Below are positions 48,801-60,558 of a stretch of DNA of 64,000 nucleotides, one piece after another. Each line of letters begins with the position of its first letter. Position 1 is the first letter of the stretch. A program made the position numbers and the translations under genes. The DNA is from Citrus sinensis (lineage: Eukaryota; Streptophyta; Magnoliopsida; Sapindales; Rutaceae), in contig NC_068556.1 in assembly GCF_022201045.2 (NCBI RefSeq), positions 2,148,001 through 2,212,000 of the forward strand. Reading direction: 5' to 3'. Below the pieces are notes generated by a model, which was given only the letters and a program-made list of their open reading frames with translations, had not been told where the DNA came from and ran no database searches.

Positions 48801-51117
48801 TATTGAACTCTATGCCTTCCTCATAAAGCAACTTGAATCTTTAAAAAACAAAAAAAAAAAGATATCATTGAATAAACTGTCAGAATACATTACCAAATTA
48901 AATTACATTAACAGCAATATCAGACGTTGATATTAGTAGAAACCAAGGGATACCAAATCAACACATTATTATCCTGATTTGAAAAGAAAATATGAAAAAT
49001 AAAATGCAATTAAAATACCATTCTTGAAGTATACCTATCCTGGATCAATGACTGCTATTAAAAGAAATTATCTACAAATGGAACCAAGAAGAAATAAGGT
49101 CCTTTAAATGCTGATGACTTAGAAAGGAAGGTCTACTCTGGTCCATACTGGATGTTATTAATGGTTTCAGCTGGTCCTATTAAACAGTGACTTCCACTGC
49201 CCAAGGGCTACAACAATTTGATTCTTTCCCTTTCAATTAACTTAAGCAGTTGAAGACCACCAAATTATGATTTTTACCCCATATATGAAAGCTTGTAAGA
49301 CCCAGGGTGGATGAAAGTAGGAATGTCATGTTGTATTCTGAATAGGTGCTATAGCCATAAAGCAAGCAAACGAGACAGAAGCAAAAGAGAGAAAATTTGA
49401 ACAGAGTTTATTACAACAATTGACAGCCAACCTCCTTGTTTCACATAATTGGCATCATGAAGAAACACATCTGATTTCACTAGTAAGGCCAACAATACCT
49501 TTTTCAGGTTAATGAAATTCTCATCTATCAGGATTCAGGACATTTAAGAATTGAAAGTATGGTTACCTTGAAGCACGCCAAAAGATTGCACATCCATCAA
49601 TTGCATTGCCAGTTCGCATCTATAAAGAACTAAAACGTAATTAACTAATACAAAATAGTTATTCCTTCATGCTCTTAATAATAAATACTCATAAATTTAG
49701 ATATTAGTTGTTTAAGCTGTTGTAGTAGCCAGATTCTCAAGCAGAAGGCTAGAAATTCTAAAGAAAATATATTCCAAGCTACAATCTTTCCATAGAACAA
49801 AATTTTGTAGCTAATGATGTTTGTGATGGAAGACAAGAAATAGTTTGCACATACGGATGTTATAGGAGTAATAAAACAATCATATGTATCTTAAAGCAAA
49901 ATAATTTAAACAGAATACTCAATTTGATTTTTAGGATCATAAATCGTTGATCATGCTTAAGTTGCTAATAGAAATATCAAATCCTTCTACTAATTTACCA
50001 GGTGCAAACCTGCATTAGAGAAAATTTCTCACCTTCCAGATGCCAGTGTATCCCCGAAACTTCAACTCCACCTCTAGATCTTGAAATCTATCAACCTCCT
50101 AAGAAATATTATCAAAAGATTACAAACCAATTTATCTCAAAAAAAAAAAAAATATATTTGATATATTATATTTGAAATCAAATATATTGAGTAAAGTATC
50201 AACCAAGCTGAGGAAAAATCATTAGACTAAACAAGCATCAGTGCAAGCAAAATTGATCACCTGAAAACACATTATGTCAGCTGACCAGAGTCCAAGCTCA
50301 AACAATATACTTCTCTTCCTCCATTCCCAGTCCAACAAATGTCTAGGTATATGAAAGTAAAGTTTGCTCCGGTGACTAAGAGCAAGGTAATCAGCTAGTA
50401 TGTTATAGGAGAGAACTACAAATCGCTCTGTCAAAAAAGAAGTTGAACAATGTAACCATCATCATCATCATTATTATTATTGGAACGAAAATACAACAAT
50501 CATTATTGCCAACACGTTCGGTGGTTACAGGAACAATGGAATATATTAACTAAAGAAATTTACCAGAGTAAGGAGGCAGAGATGCCTTTGAATGCTCCCA
50601 ATTCCGATAGTCCAACGGCTTCGGAGGCCGCGGTCGTGGCCGCGACTGGACCGCTTGATTTTGATCAAACGGAGGACGAGGTCGCCTAAACTGTGGATTT
50701 CGATTATATAACGGAGGCGGCCTAAACTGCTGGTTCTGATTGTAAGGCGGAGGTTGCCGAAACGGCTGGTTTTGATAAAACGGTGCAGGCGGAACCGCCG
50801 TGTAGTTTCCTTGACGGACGCCGCGGTTGGAGTTACTTACTGAGCTAATATGCGAGTCTCCGCTAACGAAACGGCCGTTTGCGCCGTTAAAAGGTCTGTC
50901 GGAGAAGCCTCTCCTGTGGCTTCTACCACCTCTGTGCTGCAACGTAAAATATAAAACAATAACAAAAAATAATAAATTGTTATTTTCTTGAAAAATGTTC
51001 AAATAATATGGATGGAAAGAGAGGCAAAAGGAGAAGAGAGAGAAATACAGATTGTACGGGCAAGCGAGATGACATGGTAGCGGCAAGAAATTGGAAGCAT
51101 GGAGAACGGCCGCTCAT
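45844..51117 (-). CDS. CCR4-6: Carbon catabolite repressor protein 4 homolog 6 (deadenylase family), 15 exons
   Basis: This is an EEP-superfamily exonuclease related to CCR4/nocturnin, expected to shorten mRNA poly(A) tails. The protein has 733 residues from exons 51049-51117, 50564-50936, 50261-50427, 50033-50098, 49567-49619, 48757-48838, 48568-48614, 47903-47984, 47726-47818, 47483-47518, 47320-47402, 46420-47236, 46216-46301, 46014-46098 and 45844-45906 (2202 bases). An ATG 14 codons downstream is an alternative start. Exon 2 encodes an Arg/Gly/Pro/Asn/Gln-rich RNA-binding-like tail (YNQNQQFRPPP). The catalytic domain follows with SYNILAD, the Mg2+-binding Glu of CFQEVDRF, CGDFNCTP and the terminal SDH. 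Exon 12 inserts about 270 acidic, Ser/Asn-rich residues between CGDFN and SDH. No LRR is present, unlike yeast Ccr4. A 26-base C run lies in the intron at 47617-47642. It is head-to-head with ycf36. Confidence 0.93.
47617..47642. repeat. C26 homopolymer in a CCR4-6 intron
   Basis: Twenty-six C residues are followed by an A-rich stretch. Length is probably unstable or assembly-dependent. Confidence 0.95.
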
Positions 51118-51352
51118 TTGCACTGACCACCGAAGTGAAATGAGGAGCGCGTTGAGCAACGCTCCTTATCAGTCGCGTGTGAATCCCTACTTTGTGATTC
51201 TTTCTCTACAGTTAAGATGCTTTAGCTTTGGTTGGCATCCGACGGTGGGGATTGAATCAGATAAAATAACGTCAAAACCTCATCCAAAACAAGTACCGCT
51301 CCGACGTAAGAGGGGAATGGAGTGGAGCTGAGTCTTCTGAGGTGCAAAAACG
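51118..51352. promoter_or_regulatory. Short bidirectional promoter between CCR4-6 and ycf36
   Basis: Only 235 bases separate the two divergent start codons, and this must contain both leaders and both transcription starts. No strong TATA box is visible, as usual for plant bidirectional housekeeping promoters. Confidence 0.6.
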
Positions 51353-53087
51353 ATGTCGTTACATTCGTCTTTGTTAACTCCAAACTCTGTTTCTTGTCTC
51401 TACTCCAAATCCAAAATCGGGACCGTCTCTGTTGGCTCTCGCGTTAGAGCTTCTGCTTCTGATGTTCCAGATTTTCTCTCTGCTGATTGGTACGCCATTT
51501 ATCATGCTTGTATCTGTTGTGTTTTTTCTTAATTTTGAAATTTACGATTTTGTAAATTACTTTCGTAGGGTTTACTGAATTACCTTACCAATCAGCCACA
51601 TAGCTAGTGATTTTGTATGTCTAATTTTGTAGCAGATTTAAATAGTGTTACTTTTTGTGTTGCAGGCTTGAATCTCGCAGGAAAAGGCCTAATGGGCCAA
51701 GACTTAATGTAAATTTTTTATTATGCGAATGATCATTATAAGATTAATATTGTTTGCTCTGTAATATTTCTATCAAAATTAATATTTGCTTATAGTTTAG
51801 TGCAGAAGAAGCTGTTCAGTACCAGCTTGATGCATTGAAGTATAATGATCAACCCCGTCCAGACTATGGAATCGAGGTTCTGTACAGGGTAACTTCTAAT
51901 CCCAGCTTACAATACTCTTTTGTTGAATAGGAAATATGTTGTGGTTCAAATTATTTAACTTGGCTCTTTGACAGTTTGCTGGATTTGATCCATTTGAAAG
52001 ATCCACATATTTTGGGCCCTTCTTCGATTTGGGGCAGGTCGGTGAGAGAAATTGTTTAGTTGTTTCTGAAATTTAATGTTTTTGATGCATATGCGAATAG
52101 CTTTTCTATATTTGATGCTTCATGAGTCAAAGCAGTTTGAGCGATTTAGGCGGATATTTCACCATTCAACTTATCGAGTATTACTTGGTCACAAGCAGAG
52201 GAAGATCTTGAGTAGTTTGTTCGTGGAGGAGGTATGTATTGCTTACAATTATACATGAAAATTAGGTTGAGTTTTGACTTCTGCCTTAGTTGGCTGACAG
52301 ATATATATTGTCACGGCTGCTAAAATGTGTTTATATAATGGAAAGCAGAACCGATTTAAGCAGCGAGTTTGGATCCAAGGAAGTCGACCTGAGGAAGAAG
52401 AAATATTTCAATTTACCATGGTTCAGGTATGGGCACTACATCTTCCATTTAGTCATCAGTAGGAGTAACAATGGTATCTGTGTGTTGCACTGAGAACATT
52501 TTTATCTGAAGACTCCTCGAGAGCTGAAGCATGAAGCCGTATGAAGAGTTGTTTTCAAACTCCTGAGTCAATGAACTTTTGAATGATTATTGTACTCTGT
52601 TCTCACTTGAGGAAAGCCTTTGGCATCTTGCTGTTTTGCTAGACGTTATGCATACGTTGTGTTTGCCTTCTGTTGAGAGCCTGAAAGGCTTCTTACAAAC
52701 CTAATTTTAAGTGTTTGCTTGTAAGCAGGGTGTTGTTCGAAACATATTCCTCTTTTCTGTTAAAAAAATCATGGGAAGTAATTATGATATCCACATGCAG
52801 TTGTGTCTTCAATGAGAATTATAAACATCTTGAGAGGTCAAACTTATTGAACATAAAGAGTACTAGATTTTCCCAGTTATCTCACAAACATATTCATCTC
52901 ATGCATATTATTCAATGTGGGTTTATATTATTATTTTTCTATTTCAAATTTTAATTTTGTCTCTTTGAACATTTGTAAATTTGTGGCTTCTTACTGGCAG
53001 AGAATTGGTGGTTTATGGGATGGTTATTGGCTGACAGAGAGTTTACTCGACGATGGAGATGCCTTTTCTGGGGGGTTGGCCTACTGA
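51353..53087 (+). CDS. ycf36: ycf36/DUF1230 plastid protein, 7 exons
   Basis: This is a nuclear-encoded, probably plastid-targeted protein of the DUF1230 (ycf36) family that is conserved from cyanobacteria and algal plastids to plants; its function is not established. Exons 51353-51489, 51666-51708, 51796-51888, 51975-52037, 52136-52231, 52349-52426 and 53001-53087 sum to 597 bases (198 residues). The Ser-rich N-terminus (MSLHSSLLTPNSVSCLYSKS) fits a transit peptide. The conserved body contains FLSADWLESRRKRPNGPRLN, QYQLDALKYNDQPRPDYGIE, FAGFDPFERSTYFGPFFDLG, FERFRRIFHHSTYRVLLGHK and WDGYWLTESLLDDGDAFSGG. The match to Arabidopsis At5g11840 is strong. Intron 6 (574 bases) is the longest. Confidence 0.92.
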
Positions 53088-53458
53088 AGAGAAATGGTGG
53101 TTCTTGGTGAATCAGAATTGCCCTGTTGTGGAACTGTATAAATATGACATTGCTTGCCTACTCATAACCTTAGAATTATGTAGAAGTTGTAATAAATTGT
53201 TGCGTATCTACTGCTGCAAGCTCGATTTGAGCTTTGTAAATTGAACCCTGTTTATGTTAATATATAAAGTTGTATCACTACTGAACCCAATGTGGAGAAT
53301 TTTTGGCTGCAAATTCCTGTGCTCAGGCCAGTTCCTGTCTAGACGTTGAAAGTTTTATGGGACTGCAATTAGGGGTGGGACAAACCCACAGTCCATGGGT
53401 TTAACCAAACCTAAACCAAATAAAATAATTTGGGTTGGATAAATCATGAAGAGTTGGA

Positions 53459-54095
53459 CTATTGGCACCTCTTCATTAATCTTATAATACTCTGGTGATA
53501 TTATAATTATATTTAAGGACAAATATAAATAGAATTAATTTCATTTATATTTTCTTTCTCTTCAATTTCATTTTGCTTGCACAATATAAATTTTTGTAAT
53601 TATTAAAATAATATGAATTTAAGAAGCAATGTATAAATTTTTTGAATCATTAAAATAATCTAAATTTAAGAAGCAATTTTTTAAGCCAAAATAATATTCT
53701 TGTAATCTATGTAGCAACAATATTAGGATACAATATTGTGAGAAAATAAATTAAATAAAATTTTATCTCACTACAAATAATTCTTTAAGGATTTTCAAAC
53801 TAATTGTTGCACCCAAAATTTATATGTACAATAAAATTGTATTGGACCCATAAAATATTTAATATTTTATAAGGTTTTTCTTACTTTTTCTTTTAGATAT
53901 TTTTTTTAAATTAAATAATAAAGAAAGTTTGAAGAGAGGAATGCAATTATTAAGATTGAAAAGAGTGAGAAAATTATTAAAAATTGTGAGATTTATAAAT
54001 GAAAATAGTGTTTATTTAGAAAAGGGTACTTTTGGCATTAAATCAAATATAATTGAAAAGGGGGTGTCAAAAGGATTTTGGAGGGGTGCTAATAG
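53459..54095. mobile_element. MITE, 637 bp (same family as 34513-35096), nested in the hAT-like element
   Basis: Inverted ends are CTATTGGCACCTCTTCATTA and, on the minus strand, CTATTAGCACCCCTCCAAAA. Internal AAATATAA, TTTCTTTCTCTTCAATT and GTCAAAAGGATTTTGG blocks parallel the 34513 copy. It is non-coding. Confidence 0.6.
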
Positions 54096-54309
54096 TCTGA
54101 CTCAATCATGAAATGGGTTAAATTTTGATTTTTATGTAAAAAAACCATTTTATAATGGTTTGGGTATGCTTTACCTATGGATGATGGACAAATTCAAGGT
54201 GAAATGTTAGTGGAAAAAAATTAAACAAAATAAATAGAAATCAATAAATTCCATTATTTTCAATTCCAAAATCTTACGTTCAAATTGGGCAAATGGACAA
54301 CGAGGTATT

Positions 54310-55678
54310 TGTTAGCCTAAAGGGCTACACATAATGTAATTTTGATGATAACAAACATGTGTCTTAAGTAACAATAATAAATATTGTATTTCACATTTAC
54401 ACTAGTTTTTTTAAGGATAATATTTATGCAAGTGAATCAAGTGAAATCAAGATTGAAGACACTCAACGGACAACGGCGAAATCAAGAATAAAGCTTAGAG
54501 CTCAACGGACGAATTATTGCGACAAATTCTTGTAAAGCCAGTATGATTTAATTGATGCATGATTTAGCATTTGAGAAGCTCAAGAGATTAATTTAATTAA
54601 ATACTTTTCATAAACTAAAATATTTTATTTTTATAAAGTAAAGTATTTTGTGGATTTGAGTAAAATTGGACTTAAATGTTAAGATTTGAAATCTTTGATT
54701 TTAATAAGTATCAAATTTCGGAGTTGGATGTTTTTATAAATATTTTAAATGTTTTGGGCCATACTATAATTTATGAATATTTTGAACTAAAGTGAAAGGT
54801 TTTGAGAACTTTGAAAAATATGGGTATTATGTTGAAAAGGACCTTTGTGCGAAACAATAAAATCTTTGGGGCCATATCATAATTTTAGGAAGTTTGGGAA
54901 AGAAAATTATTTTTGGGAAGTTCTGAAATTGGACCTATTTGTAAAGTTTTCTGACGTTTTGGGCCATAGTATAATTATAGAAAGTTTTGGGCTAAAGTGT
55001 AATTTCAATGAACAGTGTTACTGTAGCAATTCAAAAATAACGGTAATATTACTGTTCCTGAGCGGCTAGCCGGATAAATCAAGCGGCTAACCGCTTGAGC
55101 GCTGGAATTTGCCTATAACGGCTAGTTTTTGGGCTTCCACTATAAAAACTCAACTCAAACTTCATTTTAAGTATCAATACATGCAAATATAAGATCATAC
55201 AACATATATTGAGCTTCCAAGACGCAAATCATTATTGATTGAATCATTGTTGAGCTATTAGTTACATATCAACTCTTAAAGAGAGTTTTTGTTGTAATTT
55301 TCATTCCTTACCAAATTGTGAGTGTTTAAGTGTGGGAAACACTTGGGGTGAAGAGATTGGGGAGATAATCTCTTGGTTGTAAAGGTTCATTGACACCTTG
55401 GAAGTCAATTGTAAAAACTTGAAGCCTTGGGAGGCTTAGATAGTGAAATCCTCGAGCTCGGTTGGCTTGGAGGCGTGGACGTAGGCGGGGATTGCCGAAC
55501 CACGTAAAAATCCGCGTGTTTGTTTTTCTCTTCCCTTGCTCTTTTTATTTTTACGCTTGCTTGAATTTATTGTTCTCTATTTCATTAAGGCGTTAGATTG
55601 ATTTATTGTGCGAATCGTATTGCATTATTTTTAAAAACCCAATTCACCCCCCTCTTGGGTTGCGTTACTTGCATTTCA
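54310..55678. mobile_element. Solo LTR, 1369 bp, nested in the hAT-like element
   Basis: It starts TGTTAGCCTAAAGGGC and ends GCATTTCA (TG...CA), with perfect 5-bp target duplications GTATT at 54305-54309 and 55679-55683. It has a TATA-like CACTATAAAAAC near 55138 and the ATTCACCCCCCTCTTGGGT sequence near its right end that is common in plant Copia LTRs beginning TGTTAGCC with a TTTGATGATAACAAA block. No internal retroelement sequence adjoins. The clean target duplication suggests it is not very old. Confidence 0.82.
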
Positions 55679-56934
55679 GTATTGACTATTAAACTAACTT
55701 CTTTATATATTTAATTATGTTTGGCATCGTGTTTGACTTATTTTTCTTTTGAAACTCAATTTTCTTTTTGATGTAAAATATCTCCCCCTTAATAGCTAAT
55801 TTTTTTTAAAAATGTACACTCCACTCTTTGTTATTTGTTTATTTATTCATTTTGTTTGTGAGTTTATACTTCCAACATCTCATTATCTTAAAATTAAAAA
55901 GATTTTTTCCCATATGCTTAAAATTAAAAAGATTGAGATGAGATTTTATGCCAGAGTTTTTGTCATGTATCTAGTGATATATAAAATAATCTAACCACTT
56001 TTAAAGAAAAAGGAATTTCCTTTTGACATGGAAAATTTTAGATAGACCAAAATTTAGAGTTTAAGTCTTTATTATTGTTGGGCGGTCATTATTATTGTTT
56101 CAAAACTAATAATTTATAAATTAATAATCACTATTATATAATTTTTTTTAACAATCTCAACTTGAGTTAAAAAGGCTAAATTAATATTTTAATAAATTAT
56201 TCAAACAATATTTTTATGAAATCCTCTAATATAATTTTATAGTCCCATTTATATTGTAACTTACTATAATTAAAAATGTAATTGATTATAACATTTTATT
56301 GAATAAAATATGATTCTAATGTTATTTTTTAATTAAATTTAAATCTAATTGGATTTCATGTCTAATTTTTCTTATTGCATTTAAAAATTTGGAGCTTTTT
56401 TCTAATTACAATAAATTTTAGATTTATTTCTTGGAAGATTTAAATTTATAAATTTAAATAATTTAATTTAATTTAATTTAATTTTGATGGATTGCTTTGA
56501 TACTTGAGTTGAAATGTCTTTTCTCGTTTTAATTTGTATTAACATTGTTAGAATTTCTAAAATCTATTATTTATAATTTTTTATCCACTATATTTTTTTA
56601 TATTTTAATAATTAATAATTTTTATACAATTAAATTTATCAAAATAAAAATATTTTGATTATAAAGTTCAAACCAAACTCAAATGGATTGATTTGGTTTA
56701 AGTTAAAAATATTTGGGTTAGTTTAAATTGGACTCAAATTTTGATAGTTTAATTTGTATTGACTTAAAACCCAAACCAAACCAACCTACACCCGCCCTAA
56801 CTGCAATATATAAGTCTCTATATAACACGACCACTTGCATATTAAGACGTGGGTGGTAAACTCAGAAACACTACAGTTTAGTTTACATCTATGTGAGAAA
56901 GAAGAGTAAATACTTAATTATATTCTTTACGCTT

Positions 56935-57180
56935 GATGAAGCAGAAGAGAAAAACAAACGACAATAGAAAATCAATAAACTTTTCACTCATACCATAAGG
57001 AGTAACACCACTGATATTAATTTTCTAGAGCAGCCAACTTAAGTTTATCAAAATCCTGTTAATTTTTTTCCAGGTAACTTGAGCTTAGTAAAACTTATTG
57101 TAACTTGTTTTGATGCGTTTCCACAAGAATAGGAAACAAAGTATGAAAGCAATGATTATCCCCTGCCAAGGCCACTACTG
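56935..57180. repeat. Duplicated segment, copy A (pairs with 60067-60302)
   Basis: This segment is alignable over about 240 bases with 60067-60302, sharing GAAAATCAATAAAC/GAACTTTTC, GTAACTTGAGCTTAGTAA, ACTTGTTTTGATG/C and GTATGAAAGCAATG. It lies just downstream of the Gln-rich gene's stop codon; copy B lies downstream of the NAA50 remnant. Confidence 0.7.
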
Positions 57181-57202
57181 TATTTAACTAAAATCCAGGT
57201 CG

Positions 57203-58015
57203 TCATGCTACATCATCAAGCTGCAGTTGTTGTTGGGCCTGCTGCTGCTGCTGCAAATGTTCAGTGATGGCCGGCTGCTGCTGTTGCTGTTGTGCAAATC
57301 CAGTCCCGACTTCTTGTAGTAACTGTTGTAATATCCCAATCACGGACCGCTGCTGCCGCTGTTGCTGTTGTGAAAATCCCACCACTGCCTGCTGCTGATG
57401 TTGTTGGAGCCTGGCTTTGCTGCTGATATTGCCGTCGTAAAAACTTGAACACGGCATGCTGTTGCCATGCTAAACAGTGGACCCTCGAATAATTAGCAAG
57501 GAACTCATTCAGTTGTTGATCCTTGCAACTTTGCAAAGACGTGCTGCTTGACACAGTAATCTGCAGATGATCAAGATGCCGTTGTAGACATTGTAAATAA
57601 TGGATCCATTCTTGCTGGTGTTGCTGTTCTAAAGTCTGGAACACGGCCTTTGTTTTCCGCTCAAAAGCCTGAATTGAGGAGAGAAGAAAGCGTTGTTGCA
57701 GTTTCAGTTTAGCATGAGGACCACCAGCAACATAAACATTGGCTACCGTCTCTCTGTTTCAAAAAATCAATTCCTTTTCAGAGTTACCAAGGGTGTAATC
57801 GCATTCACAGTTTGCTCCACCGTACAGATTTTAAAGACATCAGTACCCAACCAAACAATTCTCCAACTTATTATCTTTAAACGCCTTAATCACATTCTCT
57901 CTTTCTGCATCACCACCAGACACCATCATCACAGTTGAAGAATCAATCCAAAATGATTCACAAAATTACCATTGAAATAAACAAATATCGTATCTGTCGA
58001 TGAATAAGTAGACAT
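57203..58015 (-). CDS. Unrecognised gene with glutamine-rich C-terminal region
   Basis: I do not recognise this gene. A TATA-like TTTATATAAA (58078-58087) precedes an ATG at 58013-58015 (MSTYSSTDTIFVYFNG), after which the frame needs splicing. Further coding-like blocks are ERENVIKAFKDNKLENCLVG (about 57860-57910), VANVYVAGGPHAKLKLQQRF (about 57690-57750) and KAVFQTLEQQHQQEWIHYLQ through FLRRQYQQQ (about 57400-57655). The final 57203-57457 stretch is a CAG/CAA-rich region. The frame continuous with QTLEQQ reads it as Ala/Thr/Ser-rich, while another frame reads it as Gln-rich (QQQQQQPAITEHLQQQQQAQ) down to a stop at 57203. Either a splice or a length change in the repeat separates the two. It may be a diverged host gene or a pseudogene; splice sites are unproven. 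Confidence 0.35.
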
Positions 58016-58077
58016 ATTGCTCGCTCTCAGCGACTGTGTTAATTTGAAGAGTGAGTGGTTTCATTTACCACAAACTC

Positions 58078-58087
58078 TTTATATAAA
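58078..58087 (-). promoter_or_regulatory. TATA box upstream of the Gln-rich gene
   Basis: The palindromic TTTATATAAA lies 63 bases before the candidate ATG on the minus strand, a canonical spacing. Confidence 0.45.
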
Positions 58088-60066
58088 TAATGAAAGGAGG
58101 TATTAGGGATGCAAAGTTATCTGTAAACCCATAAATCTGGCCAACACTTTTTTTTTTTGTAAAAACCTATCCGGTAATTTTATAGGTTATTAGTGGGTAT
58201 TTGCAAACTCGTATTTTTTATTCTAATTATTTTTATTTTTAATTTTAACTTTAATCATAAAAATTATATTAAAATTTTAATTATAAGTCAATATAAGTTA
58301 AAGTTTCTAATTCTAAAACCTAACCTATGTTACTGTAGCATGCATACACACAAAAAAAAAGTTTTTAATAAGTAGAATTTTTTATAATTTTCAAGTTTAA
58401 TATTACTGATTTTTATTTTAATTTGACTGATTTTGTTTGTTTTATTTTAATAACTTGAAACTTATGATTACTTCTAAAGTTGGGTATTTATTTATTTAAT
58501 TAATTGTTGACGGTAGTTATATAAAATTTACTTGTTAATATTGTTGGCTAATACTTGTATATTAATCGAAAGATGAAGCAAAACATTGATATTAGTAATG
58601 ACGATTTCCCTATAATAGAAATACTCTGTACTAGATTAATATATTTTCTATATTTATTTTAATGTTAAAATTTTAATTTCTAATTTACATTGATAAAATC
58701 TAGAATTGAGTTTTAACTGTAGATTTTTTAGGCTATTGTTATAAAATTCATTATTAAAAGTATTTTCTTAATATTTGTGATTTTAAATGAGAAAACCCAT
58801 AAAAAATTAGTTACAAGCTGCGGTTGGTTCGGTAAATGTTAAAACTCATAACGGACATGTTTTTTTTTAAAAGAAAAAAACCATTGAGGGTTGCGGGTGA
58901 AATTGGTAATTTAAATTTTTCGTAGGGGTAGATTTAGTAATAACAAATCTACATTGGATTGTGTCTATTGCCATCCCCTAGAGGAATCCTCCCAATACTC
59001 TCAAGAGAAGGGATAAGTTATAACCTTATAGCATGCGCACGATAAATTTTCGTTTAATTCCTATATTTTAACTTAAATGTCTATATAATTCTTATATTAT
59101 GGAAAAACACCTTAAAACACTTTTACAATTTAAAATGTTATATTCTGATCCTTATTTTTCTTTACTTTTACAATAATATACTTTCAATAAGAATCTTCAC
59201 ATTAATTAACTTATGTTTAAAAAAATTAATTTCAGCAAATTGACCAATAAATAGCACTATGAAATAACTAGTATCTTTTGTACCCGTGCAAATAATCTTA
59301 CTAATAATTATTTATAAATTAATTAATAACAAATAACTTAAGTTAATGTTTAATATCTTACAATAATCTTACTAATAATTATTTTATAAAAATTAATTTA
59401 CCCAATTAATCTTAAAATAAAATAATAATATCAAAATTTGAGTAAATTTTTATGTTACCTGTCAGGTTAATTTGATAAATTATTAATTTTTTTCAATAAG
59501 GATGTCTCAAAGTATATTTTTTAAATATAAGAATTAAACGAATACTTAAATTAAATTATAGGAAAATGAAAACGGTTTTAAGTTTTATGTCGCCTAACTA
59601 TTCTTAAATTGATGCAGTATTTGATATTGTCCTACTCAAGGTTCAAAACTGTTGCCTACAATTACAAGCTCCTCCTGCATCCTGGCCAGGGGCAGTGCTT
59701 GGCTAACCATTGGAAGGTTTTCGCGACTGCAATTTATACTTCCCTAGCGCAAACAATGCATTATGCGGGTCGTACAGCCACAATGTAGTCCAGTACTAGG
59801 CGAGAAAGAGAATACTCGATCCTATTTTTTCGTGCTGTTTAATTTTTTTAATATATATATAATTAGAAATCAATCGAGACTCTCTTTAATAATTCTATTA
59901 TATCACAATTTGATGATTGACCCTCATTTAATATTAGAGGGAGATCTATTATACTTCAAATGTGGGGAGACAAATAAACCCCTACCAAGAGTGGAGCCGA
60001 GTACCAACAACCCTTGGGCACATGGGTTGCCAATGAGCTTCAAGCCCATTGGCTTTACACTGTTTA
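58088..60066. other. Intergenic, AT-rich
   Basis: It contains a probable MITE at 59044-59573. The stretch 59630-59820 is less AT-rich than its surroundings, but I cannot assign it to a gene or element. Confidence 0.4.
59044..59573. mobile_element. Probable MITE, about 530 bp
   Basis: The left part (TTTCGTTTAATTCCTATATT, then AACTTAAATGTCTATATAAT) is mirrored on the minus strand at the right end (TTTTCATTTTCCTATAATTT, then AATTTAAGTATTCGTTTAAT). The imperfect inverted repeat is about 55 bp. The interior is AT-rich and non-coding. Confidence 0.5.
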
Positions 60067-60302
60067 ATTGATGGAGCGGAAGAGAAAACAGACACAGTTA
60101 GAAAATCAATGAACATTTCTCTCCTACCATCAAGAATAAAAAACTAAACCATCAAGAGTAATCAACTCATGCAGATCAAAATTCTGACGATTGTGTTGAG
60201 TAGGTAACTTAAGCTTAGTAAGACTTCTAGAACTTGTTTTGATCTGCAATGCCTTTCTCCAGAAGTATGAAACAGAGCATGAAAGCAATGGTAAACTCCT
60301 GC
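60067..60302. repeat. Duplicated segment, copy B
   Basis: Partner of 56935-57180; see that entry. It lies 3' of the NAA50-like remnant. Confidence 0.7.
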
Positions 60303-60558
60303 CTCAAAATACACAAAATTATTATCCAGTAATCAGTATGATGAAAAGATTTCAATGGTTTGTAAACTGAGTGGAAGGAAAGCAAAGAATAGAAAGCAAA
60401 GACTAGTTCATCATACAGCCGACAAAACAATTGAAACAATTGAACTAATTTATAAACTGTAGCATTCGTATAACCTCAACAATATAATGGGTGTGAGGTA
60501 AAATTCAAATAGGAGAACAATAAACAAGGACCTCCAGGTTGACCACTGCTCTGGAATG

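Larger units (their letters stand above)
53370..56799. mobile_element. hAT-like TIR element, 3.43 kb including nested insertions
   Basis: The ends are TAGGGGTGGGACAAACCCA (53370) and, on the minus strand, TAGGGCGGGTGTAGGTTGG (56799). They are flanked by a perfect 8-bp duplication ACTGCAAT (53362-53369 and 56800-56807), the hAT signature. AAACC(A/C)AAACC-type repeats lie just inside both ends. The solo LTR at 54310-55678 and probably the MITE at 53459-54095 are nested, leaving about 1.4-2 kb of original AT-rich, non-coding sequence. No transposase remains. Confidence 0.8.

Noticed and set aside
53929-54111. Lys/Arg-rich open frame
   Set aside because: It lies across the right part and end of a MITE nested in the hAT-like element; composition reflects AT-rich repeat sequence.
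57261-57644. Whole Ala/Thr-rich frame as an authentic C-terminus
   Set aside because: Not rejected outright for its first part, but the low-complexity end may be an out-of-frame reading of CAG/CAA repeats, so it was not asserted.
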